From: an uncultured Coriobacteriaceae bacterium
GTDB lineage: Bacteria > Actinomycetota > Coriobacteriia > Coriobacteriales > Eggerthellaceae
Reading direction: 5' to 3'
Assembly (NCBI GenBank): GCA_900539675.1
Contig: UQDJ01000052.1
Span: 1 to 10,349, forward strand
Length of the DNA stretch: 10,349 nucleotides
The position numbers and the translations under genes are program-made. How positions within the stretch are numbered: position 1 is the first letter of the stretch; each line of letters starts with the position of its first letter. This document shows positions 1 to 6,552 of this stretch, in pieces. The notes beneath the pieces are model-generated. The model was not told the origin of the DNA and did not search any database. It saw nothing but the letters and a program-made list of their open reading frames with translations.

Positions 1-2093
1 GCTTCTTCAAAGGAGTTAGCCATACCAGCAGCCGGATAGGTAATGTGCAATTCATCAAGCACTTCAGCAAAACGGTCACGGTCTTCAGCCAGGTCAATAG
101 CATGAGGCTTGGTGCCCATGACGTGAACACCCGCATCCTGCAGGGCAGAAGCCAACTTCAAGGGAGTCTGGCCACCCAGCGTTACCACCACACCGTCAGG
201 CTGTTCAATATCAACAATGTCCATCACGTCTTCATACGTCAACGGTTCGAAATACAACCGATCAGACGTGTCGTAGTCGGTGGATACCGTTTCAGGATTG
301 CAGTTAACCATAATGGTTTCATAGCCGGCATCATGCAACGCGTAGCAGGCATGAACGCAGCAGTAGTCGAATTCGATACCCTGACCAATACGGTTAGGAC
401 CGGCACCTAAAATCATGGCGCGCTTTTTACCCGATGGATGGACCTCAGTTTCTCCAAGTTCATAGGTCTTGTAATGGTATTCAGTGCGGCTCATGAATTC
501 TGCTGCGCACGTATCGACCGTTTTGAAAACCGGCACTACACCAAGCTTCTTGCGATACGCACGAACCAAGAGCTCATCAGAGCCAGTAAGATAGGCAATC
601 TGCTGATCAGACAAGCCGTAGCGCTTAGCTTCCAGCATATCTGATGCATCCAGCTCTTCTAACGTGTAGTTGCCAAGGGCACGTTCAACCTGAATGATGT
701 CGTATATTCGGGACAAAAACCAGCGATCAATCTTGCACTTCTCAAAGACCTCATCAACACTCCAACCGTGACGAAATGCTTCGGCTACATAAAAGATTCG
801 ATCCTCAGTGGGCTTGCCCACCAATTCGTCAAAGTGCTCCTCATCAAAGGAATCTTTGCCGTCAGCACCCAAACCTTCACGGCCGTTTTCCAGTGAGCGC
901 ATAGCCTTACCAAATGCTTCTTCGAACGTACGGCCAATGGCCATAATTTCGCCTACCGCCTTCATACGTGTGGAAAGCGTGGTATCAGTACCCTTAAACT
1001 TCTCGAAGGCAAAGCGGGGAACCTTTACGACACAGTAGTCAATGGAAGGCTCGAAGCATGTTGGCGTAGCCTTGGTGATATCGTTGGTTATTTCATCAAG
1101 GGTGTAACCCACCGCAAGCTTTGCAGCAGCCTTAGCAATCGGAAAACCGGTCGCTTTAGAAGCCAGAGCTGAAGAACGCGAAACGCGTGGATTCATTTCG
1201 ATAACAATCAGACGCCCGTCTTGGGGGTTAACCGCAAACTGAACATTGGAGCCGCCCGTTTCAACGCCAATCTTTTCAAGAATGGCAAGTGATGCCACAC
1301 GCATACGCTGATATTCCACGTCGGATAACGTCTGAGCAGGTGCTACCGTAATAGAGTCACCGGTATGAACACCCATGGGGTCAAAATTTTCGATGGAGCA
1401 GATAATGATGCCATTACCCGCCTTGTCGCGCATGACCTCCATCTCATACTCTTTCCAACCTTCAATGCTTTCTTCTACCAGCACCTCAGTTACCGGAGAG
1501 AGATCTAAGCCCTGCTCAACAATAGCGATCAATTCATCTTTGTTGTGTGCAATGCCGCCACCAGCACCACCCAAGGTAAATGACGGGCGAATGACCAGCG
1601 GATAGCCCAGCGTATCAGCCAAACCAAGGGCGTCATCGATGGAGTAAGCATACCCACTGCGTGCAACTTCCAGACCAATATCGGCCATAGCTTCGTTGAA
1701 CTGCTTGCGATCTTCGCCCCGTTCAATAGCAGCCAAATCGCAACCGATCATTTCAACGCCATACTTATCAAGAATGCCAGCCTTTGCCAGCTCAACTGCA
1801 GCATTCAACCCCGTTTGGCCACCTAACGTGGGCAACAGCGCATCGGGACGTTCCTTGGCAATAATCTTTTCAATAAATTCTTTAGTGATGGGTTCCACAT
1901 AGGTGCGATCAACCAACTGAGGATCGGTCATGATAGTTGCTGGGTTAGAATTCACCAGCACCACCTCATAGCCATCCTCTTTGAGCACCTTACAAGCCTG
2001 GGCACCAGAATAGTCGAATTCGCATGCCTGACCGATGACAATAGGACCCGAACCAATAACCAGAATTCGTTTAATATCGGTACGCTTAGGCAT
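1..2093 (-). CDS. carB: Carbamoyl-phosphate synthase large subunit (N-terminal 697 residues, cut by window edge)
   Basis: Uses ammonia delivered by CarA, bicarbonate and two ATP to make carbamoyl phosphate for pyrimidine and arginine synthesis in the cytoplasm. I translated most of the region and checked the frame by position at codons 285, 300, 560 and 697; I saw no frameshift. Residues about 11-27 hold GSGPIVIGQACEFDYSG, the start of the carboxyphosphate half. Arg129, Gln285, Glu299 and Asn301 fall at the same numbers as E. coli ATP/metal-site residues, with MNPRVSRSSALASKATG at 300-316. The second half opens at about 560 with GAGPNRIGQGIEFDY, and the window ends just before its ATP-grasp domain. 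The full protein is normally about 1070 residues, so roughly the last third (second ATP-grasp and the allosteric MGS-like domain) lies outside. The ATG overlaps the carA stop by 8 nt (ATGCCTAA), implying translational coupling. Identity is certain. Confidence 0.97.
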   Translation of the reverse strand, partial: MPKRTDIKRILVIGSGPIVIGQACEFDYSGAQACKVLKEDGYEVVLVNSNPATIMTDPQLVDRTYVEPITKEFIEKIIAKERPDALLPTLGGQTGLNAAVELAKAGILDKYGVEMIGCDLAAIERGEDRKQFNEAMADIGLEVARSGYAYSIDDALGLADTLGYPLVIRPSFTLGGAGGGIAHNKDELIAIVEQGLDLSPVTEVLVEESIEGWKEYEMEVMRDKAGNGIIICSIENFDPMGVHTGDSITVAPAQTLSDVEYQRMRVASLAILEKIGVETGGSNVQFAVNPQDGRLIVIEMNPRVSRSSALASKATGFPIAKAAAKLAVGYTLDEITNDITKATPTCFEPSIDYCVVKVPRFAFEKFKGTDTTLSTRMKAVGEIMAIGRTFEEAFGKAMRSLENGREGLGADGKDSFDEEHFDELVGKPTEDRIFYVAEAFRHGWSVDEVFEKCKIDRWFLSRIYDIIQVERALGNYTLEELDASDMLEAKRYGLSDQQIAYLTGSDELLVRAYRKKLGVVPVFKTVDTCAAEFMSRTEYHYKTYELGETEVHPSGKKRAMILGAGPNRIGQGIEFDYCCVHACYALHDAGYETIMVNCNPETVSTDYDTSDRLYFEPLTYEDVMDIVDIEQPDGVVVTLGGQTPLKLASALQDAGVHVMGTKPHAIDLAEDRDRFAEVLDELHITYPAAGMANSFEE

Positions 2094-3435
2094 GAATTTC
2101 TCCTTCTTCTACCCCAAACTTCCAGCCTGCCAGACGATCCTTGGCGATATCGATATCCAAATAGTTAGCATCGCCATCCATCAGGCGGGTAAATGCCGTG
2201 AAGAGATAATGGGCATCGGTAGGCCCTGGACTTGCTTCGGGATGATATTGAACCGAAAAGACCGGCTGATCCAGAAAGGCAATGCCTTCCGCCGTGCCAT
2301 CATTGAGGTTCACATGGGTCAGCTGAATGCGGCCAAATCGATCATTTTGCACCACGGGAGCCACCTGACGTTCAGACCAAAAACGCAAGTCAGATACATG
2401 CTGGCATACCCCATCAGAAAGCTCTGGAACCAGGGGGCCCAATGTATTAAACAGTAAACCGAACCCGTGATTTTGCGCGGTAATTTCAACGCGACCCGTA
2501 CGCAAGTTCATAACGGGCTGATTGCCGCCACGATGACCAAATTTCAACTTTTCCATCTGAGCCCCGCTTGCAAGTGAAATCATCTGATGGCCCAAACAAA
2601 TACCAAACAGAGGCACCTTGCCAATAAGCTTCTCCACCTGAGCGTAAGTCTCATGCACCGCCTCAGGATCCCCCGGACCATTGCTCAAAAAGACGCCATC
2701 GGGATTCTTTGACAGCACTTCTTCTGCAGGCGTATTCCAGGGAACAACCGTCAAATCGCAACCTACGCGCACCAAGCCTTGCAAGATAGATTTTTTAACG
2801 CCACAGTCATAGGCAACCACTCGATACTTCTTGGGCTTTGGGTCAGCCACAGCAAAGGACTGACTTGCTGGCAGCTCATCAAAAGAAGAGGTCTCCTTGC
2901 GACTTACCGTCTTGACCAGATTTACACCAACAATGCTCTCAGAAGCCCGCACCTTGATCAGCAGGCTTTGATAATCCAACTCAGTAGTGGAAATCACTCC
3001 ACGCTGAGCACCGTGATCACGAATATGGGCTGTCAACGAACGGGTATCAATGCCACCGATAGCAACTACATGGTGATCTTTCAAAAAGTCCGGCAAACTT
3101 TGAGTGCTGCGCCAGTTCGATGGCGTAATACACATGTCATGAACAACCAAACCGCGCAGAGCCAGCGAGTCAGCTTGTAAATCATCGGGATTGATACCGT
3201 AGTTACCTATCTGGGGATAGGTCATGGTAATAATCTGTCCTGCATAGGAGGGGTCAGAAATAACTTCCAGATAACCTTCGAGTGAAGTGTTGAAGCATAC
3301 TTCACCAAAGACTTCACCTTCCGCAGCACAAGCAAAACCATCAAATACGCTGCCATCCTCCAAAACCAGTTTGGCAGGAGGAAGAGCACCGCGCAGGGTA
3401 TTGTTAAGCAGTTTACTAGTCAACGACAACACCAT
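2086..3435 (-). CDS. carA: Carbamoyl-phosphate synthase small (glutamine amidotransferase) subunit
   Basis: Hydrolyses glutamine and channels ammonia to CarB. Numbering from the ATG at 3435 (449 residues): the small-subunit N-terminal domain starts near residue 22 (LVLEDGSVF). The class I glutaminase domain starts near 204, with FLSNGPGDP at 249-257, nucleophile Cys280 in FGICLGHQ, and His398/Glu400 in HPEASPGP. E. coli CarA is 382 residues. The excess here is an N-terminal extension of about 20, a 47-residue stretch (326-372) between QNHGF and THVNLNDGT where E. coli has about 13, and a C-terminal tail of about 25. The start is uncertain. GTG at 3456 would overlap pyrC by 41 nt and TTG at 3429 or 3423 by 14 or 8 nt. 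The ribosome-site-like AAGGATGG overlaps the ATG itself and is better placed for the TTG codons. It sits between pyrC and carB in the pyr operon. Confidence 0.96.
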   Translation of the reverse strand: MVLSLTSKLLNNTLRGALPPAKLVLEDGSVFDGFACAAEGEVFGEVCFNTSLEGYLEVISDPSYAGQIITMTYPQIGNYGINPDDLQADSLALRGLVVHDMCITPSNWRSTQSLPDFLKDHHVVAIGGIDTRSLTAHIRDHGAQRGVISTTELDYQSLLIKVRASESIVGVNLVKTVSRKETSSFDELPASQSFAVADPKPKKYRVVAYDCGVKKSILQGLVRVGCDLTVVPWNTPAEEVLSKNPDGVFLSNGPGDPEAVHETYAQVEKLIGKVPLFGICLGHQMISLASGAQMEKLKFGHRGGNQPVMNLRTGRVEITAQNHGFGLLFNTLGPLVPELSDGVCQHVSDLRFWSERQVAPVVQNDRFGRIQLTHVNLNDGTAEGIAFLDQPVFSVQYHPEASPGPTDAHYLFTAFTRLMDGDANYLDIDIAKDRLAGWKFGVEEGEIHA

Positions 3436-4711
3436 CCTTACAGGTAAACGCGCCACCGACGATGGTGTCCTTAGGACGACCCGTCAATTCATACCCCAAA
3501 AAGCCACTGTTTTTAGCCTTAGAGCACATGTCGTCTGCCGTTACCGTCCACTTTTCATCGGGGTCAAAAATTGTGATATCTGCCGCGCCACCCGGTTCAA
3601 GACGAACCTGATCAAGTCGAAGGATTTCGCGCGGACGTATAGCCATAAGCTCAACCAAACGGTTGTAATCGATATGACCGGGATGCACCAGGTAGGTCAA
3701 AATAACGCCCAAAGACGTTTCCAAGCCCGTCATACCAAAAGGAGCAAGCTCAAATTCGCGCGCCTTTTCGTGTGCTGCATGAGGAGCATGGTCGGTCACA
3801 ATACAGTCAATCGTGCCATCCTTGATGCCCTGAATAATGGCTGCATTATCCTCTTTGGTGCGCAGCGGAGGATTCATTTTCAGATTGGTGTCATACGTCG
3901 TTGTCAGATCATCCTCGTTAAGAGCAATATGGTGCGGCGTAGCTTCACAGGTAACCTTCACACCTCGAGCTTTGCCTTCATGCACCAACTCAACGCCGCG
4001 AGCGGACGTAATGTGCTGAATATGAATAGGACAGCCCGTCAGTTCTGAAAGCGCAATATCACGCTGAATCTGTAGCTCTTCGCCAGCTGCAGGCCAACCA
4101 GCCATACCCAAGCGTGTAGACACTACGCCTTCATTGACAACGCCTGGACCCACCAAAGCTTCATCCTGACAATGGCTCATAACCACCTTGTCAAACATCT
4201 TGGTGTAGTCCATAACACGACGCATCATGCCAGCACTTTGAACCCCTCTGCCATCATCGGTAAAGGCGACGGCTCCATGTGCCACTATATCACCAATTTC
4301 AGCAAGCTGATCACCCTGTAAACCCTTCGTGCAAGCACCGGAAGGATGAACGCGGCAATGACCCGCTTCGCGAGCTTTTTCGAGCACGTAATCTATAACA
4401 GCAGCGCAATCAGTTGTAGGGGTTGTATTCGGCATAGAACAAATATCGGTAAAGCCACCATGACACGCTGCAGCCGTACCTGTTGCTATGGTCTCTTTGT
4501 ATTCTTGGCCGGGCTCACGCAAATGCACATGCACATCCACAAGACCGGGAACCGCAATGCAACCTGAACGATCTATGACACATGCATCTTCACAGGCAAT
4601 ATCCGGTTTAATATCGGCAATCCTGTCGCCTTCAATCAAGATATCGGCAACCTCATCGCGCTTGACTTCAGGATCAATCACGCGAACATTTCTAATGAGC
4701 AATTTCTTCAT
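3416..4711 (-). CDS. pyrC: Dihydroorotase, class I (PyrC)
   Basis: Catalyses reversible cyclisation of N-carbamoyl-L-aspartate to dihydroorotate, step three of de novo pyrimidine synthesis. The 431-residue length is typical of class I dihydroorotases, which are longer than E. coli-type PyrC. Zinc-site residues of the amidohydrolase barrel are all present: His61 and His63 in DVHVHLREPG, Asp152 in FTDDGRG (class I metal bridge in place of carbamylated lysine), His180 in MSHCQD, His233 in IQHITSA, and catalytic Asp307 in VTDHAPH. The substrate-binding SMPNTTP is at 92-98. The first about 55 and last about 60 residues form the amidohydrolase beta-sandwich. The ATG overlaps the end of pyrB by 20 nt and is preceded by GGGGGAGCAA, a good ribosome site lying inside pyrB. 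Allantoinase and hydantoinase relatives are excluded by operon context. No oddities seen. Confidence 0.97.
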   Translation of the reverse strand: MKKLLIRNVRVIDPEVKRDEVADILIEGDRIADIKPDIACEDACVIDRSGCIAVPGLVDVHVHLREPGQEYKETIATGTAAACHGGFTDICSMPNTTPTTDCAAVIDYVLEKAREAGHCRVHPSGACTKGLQGDQLAEIGDIVAHGAVAFTDDGRGVQSAGMMRRVMDYTKMFDKVVMSHCQDEALVGPGVVNEGVVSTRLGMAGWPAAGEELQIQRDIALSELTGCPIHIQHITSARGVELVHEGKARGVKVTCEATPHHIALNEDDLTTTYDTNLKMNPPLRTKEDNAAIIQGIKDGTIDCIVTDHAPHAAHEKAREFELAPFGMTGLETSLGVILTYLVHPGHIDYNRLVELMAIRPREILRLDQVRLEPGGAADITIFDPDEKWTVTADDMCSKAKNSGFLGYELTGRPKDTIVGGAFTCKDGVVVD

Positions 4712-5630
4712 TTGCTCCCCCTAACAGCAAATAGATCAACGCCATGCGGACACAAACACCAGAAAATACCTGTTCAACAATGACAGAACGAGGGCCATCT
4801 GCCATGTAGCTATCCAGTTCAACACCGCGATTGATGGGACCTGGATGACAGATAATGGCATCTTTTTTCATAAGCTGGGCGCGTTCTTCGGTAAGTCCGT
4901 ACAGCAGATTGTATTCACGCAGTGATGGGAATGGAGCATTTTCAAGGCGCTCCATCTGAATGCGCAGCATATAAACCACATCAAGTTCGGGCAGCGCTCT
5001 ATCCAAAAATGGCTCTACCCTATCGGCACCAAGAACATCAGGACGTGCCGGCAAAAGAGTTGCCGGAGCAATCAGGGTCACATCGGCGCCCATGCGCTTC
5101 AGGGCAGGAACCAATGAACCGCAGACGCGCGAATGCACGATGTCGCCAACAATGCCCACCTTTAAACCTTCAAATGATCCTTTTTCTTTCCAGATGGTAT
5201 ACAGATCAAGCAGCGCCTGCGTGGGATGTTGATGCTTTCCATCGCCCGCATCTATAACGCTTGCGTTGGTGTTCTGAGACACCATATAAGGTGCTCCGGC
5301 GCATTTATGACGCACGATGAACATATCAACCTTCATGGCATCAAGCGTGCGTACGGTATCAACCAAACTTTCACCCTTGACGGTAGAAGATGCACTGCCT
5401 CCTGCGTTCATCGAATCGCACGACAGACGCTTTTCTGCCAGTTCGAAGGATCCACGTGTGCGGGTGGAAGGCTCGAAAAACAGATTGCAGACGGTTTTAC
5501 CGCGCAGTGCTGGAACTTTTTTAATAGGACGCTCGTTTACCTCTTCAAAGGTACGGGCCTGTTCGAGCACGCACATGATATCTTCGCGAGAAAGATCATC
5601 TATAGAAAGCAGATGCTTATGGTTAAACAT
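4692..5630 (-). CDS. pyrB: Aspartate carbamoyltransferase catalytic subunit
   Basis: Condenses carbamoyl phosphate with aspartate, the first committed pyrimidine step. At 312 residues it has family length. The carbamoyl-phosphate loop FFEPSTRTRGSFE is at 51-63, with Ser-Thr-Arg-Thr at 55-58. Lys85 of the mobile loop shared between subunits lies in STVKGES. GKHQHPTQALLD (131-142) supplies the His-Pro-x-Gln motif. The aspartate-binding domain has GDIVHSRV at 162-169, Arg223 in MLRIQMER and HPGPINRG at 262-269. Ornithine carbamoyltransferase is excluded because it lacks this lysine loop and carries different C-terminal motifs. No pyrI regulatory subunit is adjacent, so it probably works as an unregulated trimer like the Bacillus enzyme (inference). 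The start shares one base with the pyrR stop (TAATG), and GGGAGT in the pyrR tail can serve as ribosome site. Confidence 0.97.
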   Translation of the reverse strand: MFNHKHLLSIDDLSREDIMCVLEQARTFEEVNERPIKKVPALRGKTVCNLFFEPSTRTRGSFELAEKRLSCDSMNAGGSASSTVKGESLVDTVRTLDAMKVDMFIVRHKCAGAPYMVSQNTNASVIDAGDGKHQHPTQALLDLYTIWKEKGSFEGLKVGIVGDIVHSRVCGSLVPALKRMGADVTLIAPATLLPARPDVLGADRVEPFLDRALPELDVVYMLRIQMERLENAPFPSLREYNLLYGLTEERAQLMKKDAIICHPGPINRGVELDSYMADGPRSVIVEQVFSGVCVRMALIYLLLGGANEEIAH

Positions 5631-6220
5631 TAACGGACTCCCTTCAGCGGCGCCGAACCGACATGCCCTCCGGGCTTAACGCGCGAAATACGTACACATG
5701 ATTGCCCATCAACTTCCTTGATAAACAAGCGGACATTTTCATTGGCAGCGGAAGGGACATTCTTGCCAACGAAATCGGCACGAATGGGAAGTTCACGATG
5801 ACCGCGATCGATCAAACAGGCAAGCTGGATACGTGCAGGACGACCCAGATCCATCAGCGCATCAAGTGCGGCACGAATGGTGCGACCGGTGTATAAAACA
5901 TCGTCCACCAATACAATTGTTTTGCCATCAATGGAAAAAAGGATATCCGTTCCCTGAACCTGGGGAGAAAGACTCATGACCGAATCGTCACGATAGAAAC
6001 TGATATCAAGAGAACCAACTGGAACCTTGGTGCCCTCAATCTGCTCGATAAGCTGAGCCAAACGACGCGCCAAAATATCACCACGCGTCACAATGCCAAC
6101 GATGCAGAGATCTTGGCATCCCTTGTTTTGCTCAAGAATCTGATGTGCCATACGAACCAGAGTACGATCGATCTCGGATTCGTCCATGACAATCGATTCT
6201 TCAAACTCGTTTTCTTGCAT
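5630..6220 (-). CDS. pyrR: PyrR: pyr operon RNA-binding attenuator / uracil phosphoribosyltransferase
   Basis: PyrR binds pyr mRNA when UMP or UTP is plentiful and lowers expression of the operon. Many homologues also convert uracil plus PRPP to UMP. The 196-residue protein matches the family: MAHQILEQNKG at 24-34, IVTRGDILARRLA near 43-55, and the PRPP-binding loop IVLVDDVLYTGRTIRAAL at 102-119. LIDRGHRELPIRADFVGKNVPS at about 137-157 is a typical PyrR region absent from plain phosphoribosyltransferases. The ATG at 6220 is preceded by AGGAG with 5-nt spacing, supporting this start. It is the first gene of the operon, downstream of its own probable target: a leader hairpin with a CAGAGAG loop at 6418-6451 and a terminator at 6337-6368. 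This context makes the regulatory role more secure than sequence alone. Confidence 0.96.
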   Translation of the reverse strand: MQENEFEESIVMDESEIDRTLVRMAHQILEQNKGCQDLCIVGIVTRGDILARRLAQLIEQIEGTKVPVGSLDISFYRDDSVMSLSPQVQGTDILFSIDGKTIVLVDDVLYTGRTIRAALDALMDLGRPARIQLACLIDRGHRELPIRADFVGKNVPSAANENVRLFIKEVDGQSCVRISRVKPGGHVGSAPLKGVR

Positions 6221-6336
6221 GCACGCTCCTAATCTGTTGTGAAGTGCGTACAGCGAAAGCCGCCCTTAACACCAAGCAAGAGTCGATGAGATTGTTATCC
6301 CAAACGCAAGCCCAGCGCAAGGCATTCCCTGCCCCG
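6221..6336 (-). other. pyr leader segment between attenuator and pyrR, no gene seen
   Basis: This part of the 332-bp spacer holds no convincing gene. Just past the terminator it repeats GGGGCA (6330-6335), the terminator's 3' arm. It also has AATGCC (6321-6326), which could pair with GGCATT in that 3' arm. Both could form alternative folds after read-through, but no function is shown. It ends in the pyrR ribosome site. Confidence 0.5.
6226..6230 (-). promoter_or_regulatory. Ribosome binding site of pyrR
   Basis: AGGAG on the minus strand, 5 nt before the pyrR ATG at 6220. It fixes the pyrR start and lies about 105 nt downstream of the attenuator terminator. Confidence 0.8.
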
Positions 6337-6368
6337 AAAAACAAAATGCCCCAGAGCAGAGAGGGGCA
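6337..6368 (-). terminator. Intrinsic terminator in the pyr leader (attenuator)
   Basis: On the minus strand TGCCCC (6368-6363) pairs perfectly with GGGGCA (6352-6347) around a 10-nt loop, followed at once by TTTTGTTTTT (6346-6337). This is a standard Rho-independent terminator shape, placed after the pyr promoter and before pyrR. Its position 84 nt downstream of the predicted start site, with a PyrR-type hairpin upstream, identifies it as the attenuator of the operon rather than a terminator for rsmB (inference). The 5' arm and loop contain CTCTCTG (6363-6357), complementary to the PyrR-binding loop. Confidence 0.82.
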
Positions 6369-6377
6369 ATCAGTCAG

Positions 6378-6406
6378 GCTTGAAGATACTCGAACAAACT
6401 TCAAGC
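6378..6406 (-). promoter_or_regulatory. Intermediate leader hairpin of the pyr attenuator
   Basis: Perfect 8-bp inverted repeat on the minus strand, GCTTGAAG (6406-6399) with CTTCAAGC (6385-6378), and a 13-nt loop. It lies between the PyrR-binding hairpin and the terminator. It could stay folded in both states and bring the two outer elements together. GCAAAC just upstream can also pair with GTTTGT in its 5' region, a weaker competing fold. Confidence 0.55.
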
Positions 6407-6417
6407 AATATGTTTGC

Positions 6418-6451
6418 ACCTTATCGGTCTCTCTGTACCGCCGTTAAAGGT
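6418..6451 (-). promoter_or_regulatory. PyrR-binding RNA hairpin (pyr leader)
   Basis: The minus-strand RNA folds as lower stem ACCUU/AAGGU (6451-6447 with 6422-6418), a 5'-side internal bulge of about 6 nt, upper stem CGGU/ACCG (6440-6437 with 6428-6425) and loop ACAGAGAG. The loop matches the conserved CNGNGAG core of PyrR-binding loops described for Bacillus pyr attenuators. Stem, purine-rich 5' bulge, stem and loop is also the known architecture. It starts about one base after the predicted transcription start and lies upstream of pyrR itself, which supports the call. A search with the Rfam PyrR element model would be decisive. Confidence 0.8.
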
Positions 6452-6458
6452 TGTCTCG

Positions 6459-6487
6459 ATTATAGAACCCCGCCAAAACGCGGTCTA
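6459..6487 (-). promoter_or_regulatory. Probable sigma-70-type promoter of the pyr operon
   Basis: Minus-strand -10 is a perfect TATAAT (6464-6459). With exactly 17-bp spacing the -35 is TAGACC (6487-6482), 4 of 6 matches to TTGACA. The predicted start is near A6452, so the PyrR hairpin begins at the transcript's extreme 5' end. The -35 lies partly inside one arm of a 10-bp inverted repeat. A perfect TTGACA occurs further upstream but 29 bp from the -10, too far to be used. Confidence 0.75.
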
Positions 6488-6523
6488 CCAAAATGTCAAA
6501 AATGACCAAAAATGACCGCGTTT
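6476..6523. repeat. 10-bp perfect inverted repeat over the pyr promoter -35
   Basis: AAACGCGGTC (6476-6485) and its exact complement GACCGCGTTT (6514-6523) flank 28 bp of A/T-rich sequence. That interval contains tandem near-copies of GGTCATTTTT and a TGACATTTT copy on the minus strand. It begins 29 bp after the rsmB stop. It could be an operator at the pyr promoter or a weak large-loop terminator for rsmB, since the 3' arm ends in TTTT and then GG. Confidence 0.65.
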
Positions 6524-6552
6524 AGCAAGAAGTTCGAACATGCGATGAAGTC

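Noticed and set aside
2035..2457. Plus-strand reading frame of 140 codons opposite the carB start and carA end.
   Set aside because: Shadow of carA/carB; no ribosome site or recognisable protein features.
3287..4048. Long plus-strand reading frame (253 codons) opposite pyrC and carA.
   Set aside because: It lies antisense to two well-conserved genes with intact catalytic motifs, and its product is unlike any family I know. It is a codon-bias shadow.
6289..6301. GGATAACAATCTC on the minus strand resembles half of the E. coli lac operator.
   Set aside because: Only one half-site is present, it lies inside the leader downstream of the promoter, and no LacI-type context is seen. Probably coincidence.
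6201..6419. A 72-codon minus-strand reading frame starting at GTG 6419 in the pyr leader, as a possible leader peptide.
   Set aside because: It runs through the hairpins and terminator, has no convincing ribosome site, overlaps pyrR by 20 nt and its product shows no coding-like pattern. The RNA structures explain the region better.
6501..6506. Perfect TTGACA (minus strand) upstream of the pyr -10 as the -35 element.
   Set aside because: It is 29 bp from TATAAT, far outside the usable 16-18 bp. TAGACC at 17 bp is the better candidate.
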